Shown: in pieces, positions 24,172 to 36,813 of the stretch | Position numbering within the stretch: position 1 is the stretch's first letter | Layout: the number at the start of each line of letters is the position of its first letter | Assembly: GCA_025331565.1 (NCBI GenBank) | Contig: JAFREQ010000151.1 | Location: 186,001 to 250,000, forward strand | Reading direction: 5' to 3' | Source of the DNA: Holacanthus passer | Taxonomy: Eukaryota; Chordata; Actinopteri; Pomacanthidae | Length of the DNA stretch: 64,000 nucleotides | Translations under genes and position numbers: made by a program | The notes under the pieces: generated by a model | The model's database searches: none | Told to the model about the DNA's origin: nothing | The model's input: only the letters and a program-made list of their open reading frames with translations

Positions 24172-24310
24172 GAACACTCAGGCCAATTGTATGACCCCAA
24201 AGTCCCTGCAGTGGAAGCTGAAGCAAACTGGGAGCCATGGTCAGAAACCACAACCTGGGGAAGGCTATGTAAATGAAAAACAGGAGGGAGCATGACCTAA
24301 AAGTCATTCA
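24172..24310 (-). mobile_element. Gypsy-type LTR retrotransposon, integrase-core fragment
   Basis: Minus-strand translation of about 24175-24300 gives one open run containing V-F-H-L-H-S-L-P-Q-V-V-V-S-D-H-G-S-Q-F-A-S. This aligns block for block with the integrase core of Ty3/Gypsy elements (family: F-R-L-H-G-L-P-x-x-I-V-S-D-R-G-x-Q-F-T-S), including the second catalytic Asp. The Arg of S-D-R-G is changed to His. About 20 further codons follow before a stop. The expected W-x-x-F-x-x-x-L-G block is not preserved. No LTRs, RT or RNase H blocks were seen nearby, so this is an isolated, inactive shard. Confidence 0.75.
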
Positions 24311-24314
24311 CATT

Positions 24315-25310
24315 ATTACCCAAGGTCAAGCTTGACCTTTCACACACAGTGGGTTTACATGAACATCCAAGAAATCTTTTTAAAATGGTTCAAATGAAAC
24401 AGCTCCAAATAAAGGAGAAATCACTCAATCAAAACAGTCAAACATCATCACTTGGAAAGTAATACTGCTCCATTTCTAAGACAATCTGGGAGACAACGAT
24501 CAGCACTAAATCCACCATCTTATCATATAATATGTCACATGTTTTGGCCTTGATCAAGTACGTATTCATGCAGTTCCTTCATTTACATAACATCAAGCTG
24601 AGTTTTCCCCCAAATCTGGCAGATGCACAATTCTGCAAATAGCTCTTGTTTTATGGTAATACAGCTCATTACTTTGCATTGATTGGTAGAATAGTTCCAG
24701 CACTGCAAAATGCAAGCATGCCTTTCTTCTCAAGTGGTTTATTAGGGGCATTTTATCCTGATTTTACAACGTGCCGCGCGATGATTTCACACACTAATCC
24801 GGAGCATTAGTTGCAAACAGCGCCGTGTTTTCACTAAAACATGTGTGCTATTATTCACGAATGACAATGTACAATAAATGTGATAAACAGGTGGAAACTA
24901 AGGTGAAGTAATCAAGTCACATAAAGCAAAGAGGCAATGAAACAGCTTTTCACGTAAATCAGAAATATTTTGAACTTCCATTCTGATTTTTTGCTTTTTA
25001 TCAAAACTGATGTTCACTTTATGCAATTTGAAGAAAGACAGAAGGAAACATTTACACCTTGTTTCAGGTGTAAATGAAGCACATATAGTATCTGCCTGAA
25101 AAATATTTGCTCTTGTCACTTCATAAACAGGAAGAATGTGTAATACATAATGAGGTGGCTTCTGTCTTGTATATATAATTTGTGCTTTTCAGAAATAATC
25201 TTTCAAACATAATTGTCGGATATAAGCTGTTGTTCATCTTCTCATACAGCCTGGAGCTTTTTGCTGGACTGATATTCTGAAATACTGGAGGATAAGTGAA
25301 AGTTCCACAG
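24315..25310. other. Non-coding stretch, no recognised feature
   Basis: Unique AT-rich DNA. It may contain further, unrecognisable remains of the Gypsy element upstream on the minus strand. No LTR pair was seen. Confidence 0.5.
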
Positions 25311-25316
25311 TGTTGT

Positions 25317-25599
25317 TGAAGGAATAGTTGGGCATTTTGGAAAATACAAATATCTTTCTTGCTCGGAGTTAAATGAGAAGATTGAGTACTCTGTCCAAAA
25401 CAGGCCTCAAGTTCATTTACTTACACAGATTGAAGTCAACAATGATCAACTATTTTCATCCTTTATGCTAAGCTAAGCTGTTAGCATTGTGCCTTTAGCT
25501 ACATACTTAACACACAGACTTGAGAGTGGTAGTGATTTTCTCATTTATCCCTTGGAAAAAAGTGATAATTTTTCCAAAATGTCAAACTATTTTCTTTTA
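25317..25599. mobile_element. Complete foldback MITE with terminal inverted repeats
   Basis: The left end 'aaggaatagttgggcatttt' (25319 on) and the right end 'ttccaaaatgtcaaactatt' (25571 on) are inverted repeats of about 28 bp, with roughly four mismatches over 'ATAGTTxGxCATTTTGGAAAA'. Between them lie family landmarks: 'tctttcttgctcggagtt', 'gagaagattgagtactctgt' and 'tgctaagctaagctgttagc'. The element is about 280 bp, has no coding capacity and would need a transposase in trans. The right end finishes in TTAA (25596-25599) and the left begins TTGAA, consistent with a mutated TTAA target. Confidence 0.85.
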
Positions 25600-25864
25600 A
25601 CTTGTCTGTGTGAAGGCTGTTACAGATAGATGTCAGAATTGATAATTGAAATGACTTTATGTGACCCATGATTGTGGTTTCCAACGACGACAAGCGCCCT
25701 GTTGCAATTTTCACTCTCTCACAATATTTTTATTTAAACATCAAATGTTTTAGTAAAGAAGTAAAGGTGGAAGCGACTTGATGACTACGACTGCCTCCTC
25801 GGGATGGATGGTCATAGAAACCGACATGTCCCATCTCCTACCACAGTAAAGACTTTTTTGATTC

Positions 25865-25935
25865 AAGCATAACCACAGTCTTTCTCCAACTTCAACCACA
25901 TATTTTTGCAAAGTTGCATGGATTTTGATTAACCA
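25865..25935. repeat. Fragment of the 'CATAACCAC...AATCTTTC' repeat
   Basis: 'caagcataaccacagtcttt' followed by 'ctccaacttcaaccacat' resembles the complementary arm of the foldback family at 22596-22765 (consensus near 'CATAACCACAATCTTTCCCTAACC'). One arm only. Confidence 0.45.
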
Positions 25936-25939
25936 GCAG

Positions 25940-27590
25940 ATCAGAAAACACAACATCTTTTTAACTCCCAAAAGGCCCAAACAAATAACCCACTGTTTTT
26001 GTTGTAGGTATGAGGACGTATAATGTTGAGCTCTTCAAGAAAAATGTAAATATCTCACCAGAATCACACTGAAAATTGTCAAATTTTGCTCCCACATTAC
26101 CAGAAAATTTCACATAAAACCCAATTTTTCCTTCCATAATTCTGCTAAAGCTCAGAGAGGCAGATGGAACGGGTGAAAACATAACCTTCGTCCAACATAA
26201 CTGGTGGAGGCCATTGGATTTTGATAAAAGTTTCATCGTTCTTTTTCAATCAAACCTTTTTATAAAGTAAAGTTGGAACCAGTCATACATATTTAAAAGA
26301 CAAAACTTAGAAATGAAAAACAAGAAAAGAATTTAAAACATGTTAATCCATAACTGTATTAGCAAAATTACAAAACACCTCACAAACAGTAACATGGTTG
26401 TAAATACTCTTTGAGACTTGCAGGCCAATGACTTTTTTTTTAACTAGAGGTTTGTCTTTACAAGCTGAACACATCATGTCCAGAATGAAGATGTGCTGGG
26501 TTCAGCAAAGCAGTGAAACACACATCTCCCTTGAAAAGTTTATGATTTTTAGATGAGATTTTTGGAAAATAATCACCCCCTTTCTCAAGATTCAGGAAAT
26601 TGTGGACATGCTTTACTATTCTTCTTGCAAGAAAAACTGCTTATTATATCATATATTAAAATACACCCTCATGCATTTGCAAAGAACAGCACAGGATTTA
26701 AATATAAACCATACAACAAAAACAGACAATAAACCATGTAAATGTATGTATGTGTTGCACGTGTGGGAACACAGTGTGCACCTGTGATGCATCTGTTTAA
26801 TTAGCATATTGTGATTTATTTGTGTGCAGTGGCCTGGCTTTTGTATATGTTAGTAAGCTTTCTGTGCTACAGGCTTTTGGGTCGCATTGCACATGAATCT
26901 TCTGATTTATCGCCCAAGCTGCCAATCAAATGCATGTCGGCTTCGGCTGTTTTCCGAATGCATGTTTTGAAGGAAATCTTTCCAGACGCTGCAGGACGCA
27001 AAAGCTTGAAAGAAGTGGATCGAATCCTGCACAAATCCTCTGTGAAAGTGCCCTCACAAGAACAAGGAAAGGTCGTCACACTTGTGTGACCGCCACACGC
27101 TGGATAGATTAGTCATGACATTTGCTGGGCGGAGACGTATTTAGCTCGGCAGGTGAAAATGGAAACAAGAATGATGGAAGTCAATAGAATACACCAATCA
27201 ACGGGCCATAGATCATTTCCTCCCAAAGGAGGGGACTTGGCAGCTGCACTTAGGATGCAAGGTGGCCAGACTCAGAGAGGAACTGATATTTTCCTCAGAG
27301 CTGGGAAATATCAGTGGGATCAATTGTTTGAGTTGTTGAGACAAACATGGATCAACATTTACAACATTTAGCTGTTCCCCATATGTGGAGAACAGTGCCT
27401 GAAGCACTCTCACTGAGTTTGTTGTCTTGTTTTGATGCAGTTTTGAGAGAATAGGTTTTGCTAAATGAGCGGTGGTGCTGTCGCTGTTGGACGGGGAGAG
27501 ATGTATTATCAGTCTTGGCTTCCTAAAGATCCTGGTGAACCATATATGGAGACATTCATCTGTTCATGTGTTAGTGTTTACATATCACAT
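25940..27590. other. Non-coding stretch with one short ORF
   Basis: No gene is called. The plus frame at 26811-27089 (92 codons) has a hydrophobic N-terminus and a basic remainder but no known domain, and it is opposed by an open minus frame. At 26155-26195 'gaacgggtgaaaacataacctt' resembles the tail of a common teleost repeat, too short to call. Confidence 0.45.
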
Positions 27591-27591
27591 G

Positions 27592-27665
27592 TAGTATTCA
27601 AGTATTCACATCCTTTACTTAAGTTAAAGTACCAATTCAACTTCCAGTACAAAGTCCAATTTTGC
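27592..27665 (+). repeat. Teleost 'ACTTAAGTAAAAGTAC' repeat fragment
   Basis: 'ttcaagtattcacatccttt' followed by 'acttaagttaaagtaccaat' and 'agtacaaagtcc' match a very common teleost interspersed repeat (consensus near 'CAGATCCTTTACTTAAGTAAAAGTACCAAT'). The fragment is truncated on both sides. Confidence 0.65.
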
Positions 27666-27764
27666 TTGCAGGGTCATAGGCCAATCCTTCCCATCAACCT
27701 TTGTGGAGAGCAGATCCATAGTCATGTCACCTTTGTTGCCCTTCTAACAAAAATTACATGTGGT

Positions 27765-27850
27765 TAACGTGAAACAGTCACAGTTTGGTTAGCTTTAGTC
27801 GACAAAACTAAAACTACTGCTAACCCCAACCCTCTGTATGCATATGCACT
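27765..27850 (+). repeat. Possible 'GGTTAG...CAAAACT' repeat fragment
   Basis: 'cagtttggttagctttagtc' followed by 'gacaaaactaaaactac' and 'taaccccaaccc' looks like the other arm of the foldback family seen at 22596-22765. Weak. Confidence 0.35.
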
Positions 27851-27854
27851 CCAC

Positions 27855-30130
27855 GCAATTTGAAAGTCTTAAGTCGTGCTATTTGGACGCAGACTGCCAA
27901 ACACCAAGTGGAGATTCTTCCTCCCCTGTGGACCGCAGCGTCCCTTCTCCTGTGATTTGTGCTGCACGTAATGGCTCATAATGGATAATGATAGCTCATT
28001 TAACCAATGACATTATTCAGTTTCCAGTCTGTGGACCTGATGGTTTTCACATCTGTGTAGACGGCAGGGGACTGCACCAGTTTGCCTGAGGAGGAGGCAG
28101 ACTTTAAATTGTGTGTCTGGACCACACCCAGATTCAACAACAGCTTTTACGCTTCACCAAATGGAGTGAGCGTTCAGGGCAGATGGCCTCAGGCTCGGAA
28201 ATAAACAAGGGACTATCAAGGGAGTTTGGTGTCGGCAGGAGCTGTTAGTCTTAGGTCTTAAGTTATTTTAGAATATATGTCCATTCGACTTAAAGGTCCT
28301 TGGGTCACTGTGGTCATGAAGGTGTCTCACCAACAATTTAATCATGTCCAATAGTTGTTGTCCACTTGTTCTCAGTTAGTGTTTGATTTTCAAACTTTTG
28401 TCCTCTGTCTTATTGTTCACTGTAATGAGTGAAGAGCAAAGGTGATACAACAGAAAGAGGAGGAAAAGAAAGTGGAAAATTTATGTTTCACTTTCACAAC
28501 CCTTTATTCTACCACTATGCTCCACTTCCAGAGATAATTGAATTTTTTTTCCTCCCCACTGTTTTTAGCTGTTAGTATGAAGACACACAATTTCATCTCT
28601 CAATTGTGTCCCTCTGTACACTTAGCCATTAAAGAGATCCGTGACATTTTGAATTTTCGAAGGCTATTTGTCTTTCCGAGACGCTTGTCACATTTTTGGC
28701 AGAGATTTGCTGCGACTTGGAGTTCAAGTTCAAGCATTAACGCACCCATTTTTAAACATTTTAACCCTGAAGGATGAAACAAAATGTTCTTTGAACAAAA
28801 TGCCATGTAATCCCTCATAATGAGCAGAGAGTGAGGCTTGTAACGGTCCAGTTTTTCACTCATGAAAGACTTCATGACACCAAACACATGTCTTATTGGA
28901 CAAAGATAAACAGGCTCTATATATTTAGAAGGTGAGTCAGTCAAATGTAATGTATAGTATTCAGTTTTCATTCAATCTTAGTTTTCTGTTCAAAAATATC
29001 AAAATACACAACATTTTATATCGTACGCTGAGAAAACATAAATCTTTATCCACAACAAGGTTTTAAGTGTCCAATAAAAGGCACACAGCCAGTCGAAAGA
29101 GAGGCTCTCTGTTTGTCTGATTGTGTGATGACTAGTTGAGAGGCAAGCATCACACTCACACTGATTGGTTTAATTAAATGTGCCAGTGTGACAGCACATT
29201 CAGGGACGGTCATTTTGAAAGCGATCACTGTAATCACACACTTGTTGTAATTGGCAATCTGATGCGACAGCAATTTCAATCAAAGCACAGGATAGGCACA
29301 CTGACAATTTGTATATGGCCTGCTTATGAATTGAAAGTATTTGTGTTGATTTTTGTTTAAGGGTGGATCTGATGATAACTTGTATTTAAATGCAATTTTA
29401 GATGCACTTTGCTTCACATTTGCAAAGTTTGGAAATTGACCACTGCCAATTATATACAGTATTTTTTTCTCCCTTTCTCTCAGTGCTACACCCTCCAGCC
29501 TCCTCCTCAGTACTGTTAGCTCAGCTTTGTTAGAAGGGAAACAGAAATACACACAGAAACTTAAAGGCTAGGTTCACGGTCTGTCCTACAACATGGCCAT
29601 CAGTACCTTGAAGACTTGCTGTATTGTAATTGTTCCTTCGATTCATGCTACCTGTTAATCCGCAGTAAGTGATGGGAGCCAAAATCCTTGTAATTGTAAA
29701 AATCCTTTCTGAACTTAAGATGACGTTATTATGAGGAGTCAGCAGTCGGAATTAGGCAAATCAAAGTTAGGCTAAGTTCAAAAATCCCTTTTTGTTTTTT
29801 ACTTTGCCTTGTTTTACTTCCTTCCTTCCTCATCAAAGAAACACAAAAAGAGGGGATTTGTATTAAAAATGACTGTACATTTTGGAAAAACAAAAAAAAA
29901 CATTTGATTTGACTCAGACCTCTGAAGCCTCATTATCATCACTGTGGACTGTGGATTTTGTTTCCTATTTTTGAGTTTGAGTTGGGGGAGAAAGTTGTGA
30001 TCAACATTGATGCAACAGAGTCCAAGATGTCCTGACTTTTAGTCCCCAGTATGGGTCAGGGATCTTACACCTCGCACAAGCATCTTTTATCAAATGTGAG
30101 ACAGACTAACAAGACAACGGGCCCCTTATG
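27855..30130. other. Non-coding stretch, no recognised feature
   Basis: Unique AT-rich DNA. The 123-codon minus frame at 28600-28971 has no recognisable family and no promoter or splice context. Confidence 0.5.
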
Positions 30131-30132
30131 CA

Positions 30133-30180
30133 CAACATAGCATCCCAACTTTTTTGAAATCAGGACTGTAAAAGACATTA
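30133..30180 (-). repeat. DNA-transposon tip ('CCCAACTTTTTTGGAATC' type)
   Basis: 'gcatcccaacttttttgaaa' followed by 'tcaggactgta' is the reverse complement of the terminal sequence present at 44164-44185, one base off the vertebrate-wide consensus 'CCCAACTTTTTTGGAATCGG'. Only the tip is recognisable here. Confidence 0.6.
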
Positions 30181-30184
30181 TGCT

Positions 30185-32915
30185 GTTTTCACAGGCTGTG
30201 TAGTACATGAGCAGTAAACTGGCTTTGACATGTAGAATTGTTCTGTCCCTTTAACAAAAAAAAAATCTAGTTCTAAAATGGGTCTGCTGCAACAATAGAG
30301 AAAAAAGTTTATGACAAATTACCTCAATATAAATAATCCAGTGAATGTCAGTGAAATACACAATTACAAGCAATAGCAGCACATCTGCAGCTGTAAAATC
30401 AGTCATGCAGAGACACACCTTTATGGTCGAAATGCTACCTCATAGTAATGCATACTGTTTCCCACATTGCCAATTATTAGATGATATTTGCTGCACTTCA
30501 TCTGTATCATTCATAAAAACAAATGTTTCTGTAGTAACTGCTTGTGAGGAACCTGTTACATCGAGATCAAAAGACATAAAAAAAAAAAAGGCAGAAAATA
30601 TTTGTGTCCGTTGCTCTTTCTTTATTAGTCTCTCCCTCGCACTTATACACAGCTATGCTGTTTCACAGGTTTTCCTTCAGGGCAGTACATTGAGTGTCGG
30701 CATGCGGAGGCTGCGTCTCTGAAAGCGAGAACATTGCTATCGATTCCTGTGCTCCTCAGCTGAATCAAACAGTTTCTAAGGGGAGTCAGCCGCTGCTCAT
30801 GTGACAGCAGCTCCTTCCAGAAATAAAGCAATATTTTCTCTCTGCGCATTGATTTAGTCATTTAGCTGTCCAATGATGTTACAGTAAATTAGTTCTGCTT
30901 TTAATCTCAGTAATGTATTCCATGGTTTACCTGCCGCTGAATAGCTGGTCACTTTGCTTTCAAGAGTTTCTAACTCATCAATCACAATTTAATTAGTTTT
31001 GGGTTGAAGTCGACTTTTCCATCCCGCCAAGAACAGAAAAGAGAGACACAGTCAAACTTTTGGTGTGAAGTTGTGGAAAAATGTCTAATATTGACACAAA
31101 ATATAGGCTAGTGGCAGCTGAATGCACATTTCTGACATATAATACTTTTCTAAGAGATCCAGGGTTACAAGCAATGATTGGCTGTCAGGGGCAGACTGGG
31201 ATAACAATGTAGGTCTCCACATTCACTCCATTCACAATAGATCACGTATACTGTAAGTACTTTATTGAAATATTTTTTTCTCTTTACTGTCACGAACATA
31301 TCTTTGAAGTTAAAAAAATCCAAGAAAGTTAAAAACAGCCAAGTGTCTTCAGTTTCAAGAGTCAATTGCACTTCCACAATTAAGACTCGAGTTTATCATC
31401 ATGAAGCTCTGGTAGCTCTGAATAAATGGAGTTACTTCTACCGAAAAAGAAAATAGTATACAGCTCTTTATTTTCCAGATTATTTCCATGCATAAGCGTT
31501 TCCTCTTTTCCTACATAGGATTAAGTTTTTGAGAACAGACTAATCTTGGGATGAGGTAGTTGTGATATGATGCGCTCAGGGCATCCTGCTAGCCTGTTCT
31601 TTCTTTTTTACGTCCACGTCCTCTGCTTGTGAAGATATCTATAATTTTACTGCTTTTAGGGTCACTTACCTCCTGAACATTTCTCCTTCTCTCAGTCTCC
31701 GTTTTTTCGCCACACTACTCGGCCACGTGCGCTGACTGAACGTTGCGTTGTGTGATTAGAGACAGAGATCATACCATCAGATTAAAAGCGGGCCGGGGGG
31801 CTGATGGTCTACAGTTCTGAGGGACTTTAGCTGTTCTGTGTTGTCTTCTCTTTGATTTGCCCATTTAATTTAGCATTTTAACACTGGCCCGACACTGCGG
31901 GCCAATCAGTTTGCCAGGAAACCGGGAATTGTGCCTGCTCGCGATGGCCAGTCCGGCTCTGTTGGCTTCGGCTGCAAGAAGACACAAAGAGAGCGAGTGA
32001 ATAAATTCAGAGTCCATCTGCTGCTTTTTAGTGTGTGACTTTAAGGAAAGACCCAATGACGACCGTGAAACCTCTGTACAACTTCAAAATGGCCAGAACC
32101 TCAACCGTGACTCATTTTAGAAGCTCATACAGGACTTGAATGTTGAGCTACAGTATATTAATAATGGCCCTACATAGTATTTCCTCAAATTAGATTACAT
32201 CAAGTATTACTAATTGAACTCATTTGGATTAAATTGAATTTGCTCAGCCATTTCCTGAGCGGATAGGAAGTGCAGTGCTATCACGCAGTTGTTTTAGACT
32301 GATAGGTCTCTCCCTCCTGGGACGAGTTTTGATTGGCAGATACTCGACTGCTGGGCCGGCCAGCGAGATGGAGAATAAAGTGCAGAGACCATCTGAAGTA
32401 CAGTCTGTAACCAGGAACAAACCAGAAATCTGTTTGGGGTTTGTTGAGTACTGTGATTAAAACTGTCCTTGATGAGCTCATTTGGCCCTGAGTTCTTGCA
32501 AAAATGATTAAATCTTGAAATTGAAATAAACCTAAAATAGTTTTACAAATATTATGTGGCCTGACTTCAAAACAGAAATGATGCTTCAGGAGGTGTCGCA
32601 CATTAAGCACTTGATACATAATGATACATGACACGTGGTGTAAGTGGAGTCCTCAAGTGCAAAATGAGTCAGATTTAATTAATTTATTCCACTTATATTA
32701 CATTTACTTATTTAATTGATACTTTCTCCAAGAATGGATGACCAACTGGGCAGAGTGGGCACCTGCCCCAGGTTCACTGTGTGTTTTTAGGTTGTTTGAT
32801 TAGTGGCAAATTTGTGAATAAGCACAATTAAATTACAATATCAGCAGAGGATTTTAAACAGGTATTATATTATTACCTAATGTTGAAACCCTGCATTGTA
32901 GTTCACCATTTTAAT
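30185..32915. other. Non-coding stretch, no recognised feature
   Basis: Mostly unique DNA. GC-richer patches at about 31600-31990 and 32270-32400 could be regulatory, but nothing diagnostic was seen. Confidence 0.5.
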
Positions 32916-32921
32916 TTAGTG

Positions 32922-33190
32922 TGTTGGCATCCTAACATTTGCTAATTGGCTCGAAGCACAGCTGCATCTGATGGGAATGTCAGTAGTTTTGCAGGCCATA
33001 AGCCAAATTATTTGACTGATTTAAATTTGATCTGATGGTGGCACTATATTACGAAATGATAATTTATCCTCAAATCAGTTCACCAAATGTAATTTATTTA
33101 ATTAGAAATGATCATCCTCTGGGCACCATTAATGTCTGCACTAAATTTCAGTAATCCATTTAATCTGTTCAGGTGTTTGGATATTTCAGA
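32922..33190 (-). repeat. Teleost dimeric repeat, diverged inverted copy
   Basis: Landmark blocks occur in the same order as in the 18175-18550 copy: 'catcctaacatttgctaatt', 'gatgggaatgtcagtagttt' followed by 'tgcagg', 'ctgatggtggcac', 'catcctctgggcaccattaa' followed by 'tgtctg', 'aaatttcagtaatcca' and 'ggatatttcag'. It includes the distal 'aacatttgctaattggc' region that the 18-kb copy lacks. More diverged, with an AT-rich insertion between the subunits. Confidence 0.75.
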
Positions 33191-33194
33191 TCAT

Positions 33195-35655
33195 TTTTTC
33201 CCCCAGGCCCTCAAGTGATTTAATCCAGCCATGGCTTCAATGCAGAGAAACTTAAACTTGAGTATGACTGAATGAACAGTCTGGATGCTACGTCCTGCCA
33301 AAGGACACCTTGTGAAGACTCCCAAACCTTTAGATAATGGGACGGTCCCTTTAACAGCTCCACCACCTGGCACGACCCATTATTATGATTAATAACGCCT
33401 CCCTCTCTGCGGGTAATTACAGCTATTTGTATATTTCCGTATGTATGTAGTTGTTGATTCGCTAATTTGTGATGTGGAAGTCATTGTCAGAAGGCCAATT
33501 TGAGGATCCTTTGTGATAAATGATGGTATCTATCGGAGCCAGCGGTGTGAGACCGGGTTATGACTAAGGTCACTCCAAATGGAGTTTGTGGGACTGTAGG
33601 TGCTTGCGAGTCAGTGTCATCAACATAGATCACGGAGGCCCCCGAATGACCGAGCCGCTCTGCCGCTTTTTAACTGCTGCTGCAAAGACAGAGCAAGATG
33701 GAAGAAGAGGGTTGTGTTTTTGTGCGTTTGCAGGTAAATGAGACCAAAAAGAGGAAGATGGAGAGGTGAAGGCAGACCCTGACGGACCGTGTTTGGTGTT
33801 TAAGAGCACAAGTAGTGGACTGGCCTGGCCTCCCTTCAGCGCCTCCTTGATTTATCATAAGTGGAACACGTTAACTGCCGCGTTTAGTGTAGCCAGATAG
33901 AATACCCATCTTCCCCTCCACTCCTACACCACCTCGTGATCGTTATGTCATTTGTTTATGATCCACGGCTCTCACATAATGGCCCGTTTGGCGTAATGCT
34001 ATCCATCAGTCTTCCCAATGGCCTACTTTCACATAGACACCTTTCCCCCTCCTCTGTGATGCATTAACACAAAAATGTGTTAAACCAACGATTGACTTTG
34101 AAATAGTGATATGAGGACGTAGGTGTGTTTTCAGAAAGGCAGAGTCATTGCCACTGAAGAGGACCATAATGCTTTCTACGACTATTTGGCAAGTGCATCC
34201 GGCTTCATGTTTTTGCAAGATCTTAACGTGAGTGAGAGGGAAAGTTGAATGCATTCGGGGAAAAAAAGCAAAAAGCTTAAGGTAATCGACACAGTGAGCT
34301 AAAAGTGGCTGCGAGTCTGTTTCCCATTCAGCACACGTAGCAGCAGTATACCAGGCTAGTTGAGGCTTGTAAATGCTTCTCAATGCAGTACAAAAATCAT
34401 GCTTGGTTCGTATTATCAGCCAAATGAAAAATTAACTTTAATCCCTTATCGGCTGCACTTTTCCCCTTGGCATTTTGAATTTGAGCTGTTTATTTGTTTT
34501 TTTTTATGCCGGACTCACTCAAGAAACTACATGCTCTTATCCCTTATTTTCACAAAAGTGGCTCGGTAACCTTGTTAAAATTCCTCATTTTATCTAAGGC
34601 CCGTGGCTTGAAAATGTCAAGGTATCACATAAATCACACTGCAATCTCACAGAGCGGCTTAAATGCTGAACATTGTCCACGGGCAGAAATAACTCTACAT
34701 GAGCACAATATCTACTGACATTTGGTGTCTATAGCAAAGAGATCAGTGTCTGTTTTTCTAATAATGACCCGCAGATTCATTTGAGCCTTTGAGAAAGTTA
34801 TTGTATGTGGCAGAGGGCGTAATATAAGGGAATGACTGTTTCATTTGCTGTGACATGACCTGACCTCTTTTACAGGCCCACAGCCGCTCTGGTTAGTGGA
34901 AATGTCAGAACGCTCATGTGCCGATCACCCGTGTTGAGGTCGCAGTGTGCCGTGGGACCGACGGAGGCCCGACATAATAAAGCCAACCATCACATGCTGA
35001 TGCAGATGAGCAGCAGCAGATACAAATGTGTGGGAGGGGAGGCAGGTTAAACTGACACTGTAGGTGCTGAAAGGAGGCATATTCTCAGCCCTTAAAGCAG
35101 GTAGTTAAAATAGGTGTGAATGTTGAATAAATGTTATAGTTAGTTATATTGCAGCTGTTGGCACTGAGTAATAACGTTTTTCTTACTCAGCAAGACTCCT
35201 GAACTTCTATTCAGAATGTATTTTCTATGAAAAGACTTAATTACTGATAACTATCATCAGTTAGCTAAGTAGCTGCTAATACCTAGCATAGCACCTCACT
35301 GCGAGTGTGCATCTGATTACACATTAGGAGGAATGTGTTAGTTTGTGTATAGCTCTACAGAACAAAGTTAGTGACTGGCTAGGAAACATGGATTGAGATT
35401 GATATTTTAAATATCCACACACACTCACATACATGGCACAAAAACACACATAAGGTTGCTTCTTCTTTTCTGTTGTTGTAGTCACTTGTCTCTGATGATC
35501 ACTTAGAAATGTCAGCTTCTACCCCTTTGATTGCTGAAAAGTTCAATTTGTGATCCACATGTTTTATTACAGGTGTGGAGTGTGAGCTCCTGCAGTCTGA
35601 CGTCGACGTGTGTCTTTTCTGGCATTTTCTCTCTCCTCCCTCCTCTTTCCTCTCC
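33195..35655. other. Non-coding stretch with regulatory-looking islands
   Basis: Two compositionally complex islands stand out, about 33480-33700 and 34870-35010. Both are GC-richer with few homopolymers, the typical look of fish conserved non-coding elements. No coding potential is recognisable. This is a composition-based impression only. Confidence 0.4.
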
Positions 35656-35658
35656 CAG

Positions 35659-35710
35659 CGTTTGCAATCTGGCAGAGCTGCCGCAACGCTTTGGAGTGAA
35701 ACCTCTTCAA
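35659..35710 (+). other. Weak candidate 52-bp exon
   Basis: An exceptionally strong acceptor, an uninterrupted pyrimidine-rich tract of about 35 bases ending 'ctctcccag', is followed 52 bases later by a fair donor (CAA|GTATGT). After one leading base the segment has 17 open codons, V-C-N-L-A-E-L-P-Q-R-F-G-V-K-P-L-Q. I know no family with this sequence. A long CT tract can make an acceptor by chance, so confidence is low. Confidence 0.2.
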
Positions 35711-35714
35711 GTAT

Positions 35715-36805
35715 GTTTTCATCTGCTGCTCTGAATGCTTTTTGGTTCAGTTTTTGGCCACAATGTAGTGAACCATACAAGATTTTCATGGGCTCCCGTT
35801 AGGCGTCCTTATAAGCAGCTTTAGCCAGCACAGATGGTCATTCACAGAGGTGGACGCTGTGGTGGGACTGTGCTGAGACGTATTCAGATTTTAGAATAGA
35901 ATTACATATGTGTGCCCAATGCTTCCCATTCGGGGGACACGTCCTGTGGCAGTTTTTGTTGTATCACAATGCATCTGAGTCGAGTTGAGGATGTGGTCTT
36001 CTTCATTGTTGATTCATGCCGAAAAAGGAAGTAGAAAGATTTAATGTGCCAGTCCATCAAAGCCCGCCTAAAACATCCTGCCAACACAATACTTTTGGTG
36101 GTGCACCCTGTGTGTTTGACTTCTCTCACTTACCCATAAAAGAGCAGGGCCGGTTCATGCCAAGGTGTATATGTCTACACTTGGTGGGCCTGCACATCAC
36201 TGCAACTCTCAAATCTTTCATTTTAGCTCAGGCTACGTGGGCTGCAGAGAAACGTGGCAGGAGTCCCTGTGATGGTGAAGCTGTTTACTGGCAGGAGGAG
36301 ACTTAAACACAGGAGCTCGCCAGCAGCAGCGAGCTGTAAGAGAGGGAGGGGAGCTGAAAGCAGATGGGCCGCAGGCACGCACCTTTATCCTAACTGCTGC
36401 ACAATATATCATAACCCCTTGTGGGCTTTGTCACACACACGCACAGTAAAATGAAAACTCTACACCAAACCGTTAACAGCTGGATATGCAATGTGGGGAA
36501 GTTGTAACAGTTGTCAAGTTGTCACAAATGAGTTGACATATCGACTCCTCTGACACATTGAAAAAAAGCAATCTGCTGCGACTGTCGCTAATGTAAAATA
36601 GACTGGAAACTGCAACTGCAACTGCAGACACACAGATGTCCTCTGAATTTTAGTTTTTGTGTCTCTTCCTGATTTCCACGCAACTCATTTAAGATGTTCA
36701 GCTATTTTTAAAGAACAATCTGACATGTACTTTATGTGACACGAGGCTGAGATGGATCTTCATTTAATACGTCACGTCAACATGCTCAGACACTCAAATC
36801 ATGAC
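35715..36805. other. Non-coding stretch, no recognised feature
   Basis: Unique-looking DNA with no convincing ORF or repeat. Confidence 0.5.
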
Positions 36806-36813
36806 AATATACA

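Noticed and set aside
26811..27089. 92-codon ORF with hydrophobic N-terminus
   Set aside because: Overlapped by open frames on both strands and matches nothing known. The hydrophobic start is ordinary for T-rich DNA.
28600..28971. 123-codon minus-strand ORF
   Set aside because: The translation matches no family I know, and there are no splice sites of note at its edges.
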